A stretch of DNA of 14,953 bases from Chloroflexota bacterium. Lineage in GTDB: Bacteria > Chloroflexota > Dormibacteria > Dormibacterales > Dormibacteraceae. Each line of letters starts with the position of its first letter. Position 1 is the stretch's first letter. The position numbers and the translations under genes were made by a program. Under the pieces are notes generated by a model that was not told where the DNA came from, ran no database searches, and saw nothing but the letters and a program-made list of their open reading frames with translations. This document shows positions 13,579-14,953 of the stretch, piece after piece. The stretch lies in assembly GCA_005880175.1 (NCBI GenBank), contig VBJR01000242.1:10220-25172 (forward strand), in the 5' to 3' direction.

Positions 13579-13608
13579 ATTGTAGGGGTTGGAACCCCCC
13601 GTGCTCAC
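13579..13608 (-). promoter_or_regulatory. Weak candidate promoter for the solute-binding gene
   Basis: On the minus strand a good -10 (TACAAT, 13584-13579) has a poor -35 (GTGAGC, 13608-13603) at 18 bases. A TTGACA at 13561-13556 is closer to the gene but lacks a good -10. The rest of 13518-13656 holds a C-rich run after the USP stop, a 12-bp palindrome (ccgggatcccgg, 13625-13636) that may help terminate the USP transcript, and no gene. Confidence 0.3.
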
Positions 13609-13656
13609 CGGAGTTGTGCGGAGTCCGGGATCCCGGCCGAGGTGGGGGGTGGGGGG

Positions 13657-14109
13657 TCAGCGCACGACGAGCACCGGGCAGGCGGCCTGGTGGACGATCC
13701 GGTAGGCGACGCTCCCGAGCAGGATCTGGGCGACCTGCGAGCCGTGGCTGCCGACCACGATCACGTTGGCCCCGAACTCGTCCGCCAGGTTCAGGAGCTC
13801 CTTCGCGGTCGCGCCCCAGCCCGAGCCGACCTGTCCCTTCGCGTCCTGGACGCCGGCCTCGCGGAACACCGCCAGCGCGTCCTCGACGAGCTGGCGCGCC
13901 GCCTCCTCGTCCTCCAGCGGCGGCATCTCGCGGCGCGGCAGGGCGCCCGGCCGGCCGGCCGTGGCGGCCATGGCCAGCGGCAGGGCGATGTCGCGGATGT
14001 GCGCCACCAGGACGGCGGACCCCGACTTGACAGCGAGGTCACGCGCCGCCGCCAGCACCTTGGGCGAATGGGGTGACCCGTCGATGCCGACCAGCATTCT
14101 CTCGAACAT
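13657..14109 (-). CDS. Universal stress protein (UspA family)
   Basis: The 150-residue protein has the Usp fold: MLVGIDGSPHSPKVLAAA at the start with Asp10, AVLVAHI (32-38) and the ATP-binding end NVIVVGSHGSQVAQILLGSVAYRIVHQAACPVLVVR. The G-2x-G-9x-G(S/T) loop is present, but with 8 residues between the second Gly and GS (Gly120, Gly123, Gly132-Ser133) by my count. ATP-type binding is therefore likely but the loop is one residue short. Usp proteins bind ATP or AMP and modulate stress survival; targets are often unknown. It starts at ATG 14109 with GGAGGGAG upstream, 15 bases after the MFS gene stop, so it is probably co-transcribed and may regulate or accompany that transporter. Confidence 0.93.
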   Translation of the reverse strand: MFERMLVGIDGSPHSPKVLAAARDLAVKSGSAVLVAHIRDIALPLAMAATAGRPGALPRREMPPLEDEEAARQLVEDALAVFREAGVQDAKGQVGSGWGATAKELLNLADEFGANVIVVGSHGSQVAQILLGSVAYRIVHQAACPVLVVR

Positions 14110-14124
14110 CGCTCCCTCCGTTGC

Positions 14125-14953
14125 TCAGGACGCGGACGACGCCCGCCCGGGCAAGCGCTCCACCGCCGATAGGGGCGTGGCGATCTCCTCGAGCGACTTG
14201 CGCTCCGCGTCCACGCCGAAGAACCACGCGACCAGGCCGCCGGCGAACATCACGATGGCCCCGAAGTAGTAGCCGATGGCGAGCGGCGTGGTGTTGGTGC
14301 CGTTGCCGATCAGAGCGCCGAAGAGCGTCGGCGCGGCCACCCCGCCGGCGAGCTGGGAGATGGCGAAGAAGAACGCGATCGCCTGCCCCCGCAGCTCCAG
14401 CGGGAAGATCTCGCTCACCGTCAGGTACGCCGACGAGGCGCCCGCGGACGCGAGGAAGAAGATGACGCACCAGAAGATGGTCTGCGTCACGGCCGTCAGC
14501 AGGCCCGCGTCGAACAGCGCGGCGGAGATGGCCAGCAGGATGGCCGACACGCAGTACGTGAACATGATCATCTTGCGCCGGCCGATCGTGTCGAAGAGGG
14601 GGCCGAGCGTCAGCGGCCCGAGCAGGTTGCCCAGCGCGAACGGGAAGAAGTACACGCCGATCCGGTCGGACGGGATGTGGTAGAAGTTCGTGAGCACCAG
14701 CGCGTACGTGAAGAAGATCGCGTTGTAGAGGAACGCCTGGGTCACCATCATCGTGAAGCCCAGGAACGAGCGGGACGGGTACTCGCGGAGCATCGTCCGG
14801 GCGATCTGCACGTACGAGACGATTCCGTGCCCGGTCACCAGGATGGCGCGGTCCGGCGACACCGGCGACACGGGCTTGCCCTCGCGGGCAGCCTCCTCCT
14901 CGATCCCGGTGACGATCTGCTCGGCCTCGTCGTTGCGGCCGTGCGTCATCAGC
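14125..14953 (-). CDS. MFS transporter, C-terminal half (N-terminus off the right edge)
   Basis: The frame is open to the window edge. The first visible residues (LMTHGRNDEAEQIV) are the usual central-loop sequence that follows PESPRW in sugar-porter-like MFS proteins, so the Met near 14949 is internal. Six hydrophobic segments follow in the order expected for helices 7-12. Between helices 8 and 9 lies the loop motif GPLFDTIGRRK, equivalent to motif A. SEIFPLELRGQAIAFFFAISQLAGG matches the helix 10-11 region (PExxPxxxRG pattern). It is a proton-coupled symporter for a sugar or organic solute by family; the substrate is not assignable. A soluble tail of about 30 residues ends the protein. The USP gene follows 15 bases later. 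Confidence 0.9.
   Translation of the reverse strand, partial: LMTHGRNDEAEQIVTGIEEEAAREGKPVSPVSPDRAILVTGHGIVSYVQIARTMLREYPSRSFLGFTMMVTQAFLYNAIFFTYALVLTNFYHIPSDRIGVYFFPFALGNLLGPLTLGPLFDTIGRRKMIMFTYCVSAILLAISAALFDAGLLTAVTQTIFWCVIFFLASAGASSAYLTVSEIFPLELRGQAIAFFFAISQLAGGVAAPTLFGALIGNGTNTTPLAIGYYFGAIVMFAGGLVAWFFGVDAERKSLEEIATPLSAVERLPGRASSAS

Noticed and set aside
13651..13672. G-quadruplex in the G-rich stretch at the USP stop
   Set aside because: Only two long G runs are present close together; four runs are needed for an intramolecular quadruplex.

Overview
This is a very GC-rich window with short intergenic gaps, GTG starts, leaderless-looking promoters and ArsR-SRPBCC, MHS-transporter and DsrE2-TusA gene pairs. 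That mix suggests a high-GC Actinomycetota or Chloroflexota genome, perhaps from a metagenome. I cannot fix the phylum from sequence alone. I see no rRNA, tRNA, CRISPR array, insertion sequence or integrase.

Layout. (1) 1-1153, minus: partial alpha/beta-hydrolase-like protein with an N-terminal LQRLAGN motif like that of DUF4157/contractile-injection-linked proteins. It is divergent from (2) a YdjM/DUF457 membrane hydrolase (1295-1864, plus). (3) 1875-3981, minus: a YqeY/GatB-like protein, a beta-lactamase-fold serine hydrolase and a VOC (glyoxalase-fold) protein. (4) A second VOC gene (plus) lies head to head with the first, with no room between them. Downstream, behind its own promoter, is a BBE-type FAD oxidase (4530-5933). 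(5) 5940-8332, minus: an MHS-family MFS transporter followed by an APH-fold kinase. (6) 8333-8667: a structured leader, a 60-codon ORF that resembles the tail of a sugar transferase, and a strong terminator. (7) 8668-9512, minus: an ArsR regulator and an AHSA1/SRPBCC protein. (8) 9622-12001, plus: a three-gene operon encoding a protein-kinase-fold protein that has lost its catalytic aspartates and carries a V4R-like C-terminal domain, then DsrE2 and TusA. (9) 12026-13517, minus: a broken ABC-transporter solute-binding lipoprotein. (10) 13657-14953, minus: a universal stress protein and the C-terminal half of an MFS transporter that runs off the right edge.

The best candidate for an undescribed system is region 8. 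A predicted pseudokinase with a Cys-containing ligand-binding-like domain is co-transcribed with two sulfur-relay proteins. This suggests a sensor or scaffold that controls, or is loaded by, a persulfide carrier chain. Second is the hydrolase at the left edge, which looks like an effector or toxin because of its N-terminal motif.

Two places show damage or possible assembly collapse. The solute-binding protein lacks about 33 conserved residues and changes frame. The VOC pair shares a CATG at its starts, and the plus-strand gene would read perfectly if one base were inserted there. Most convergent or gene-end sites carry perfect hairpins, several of which include the stop codons.
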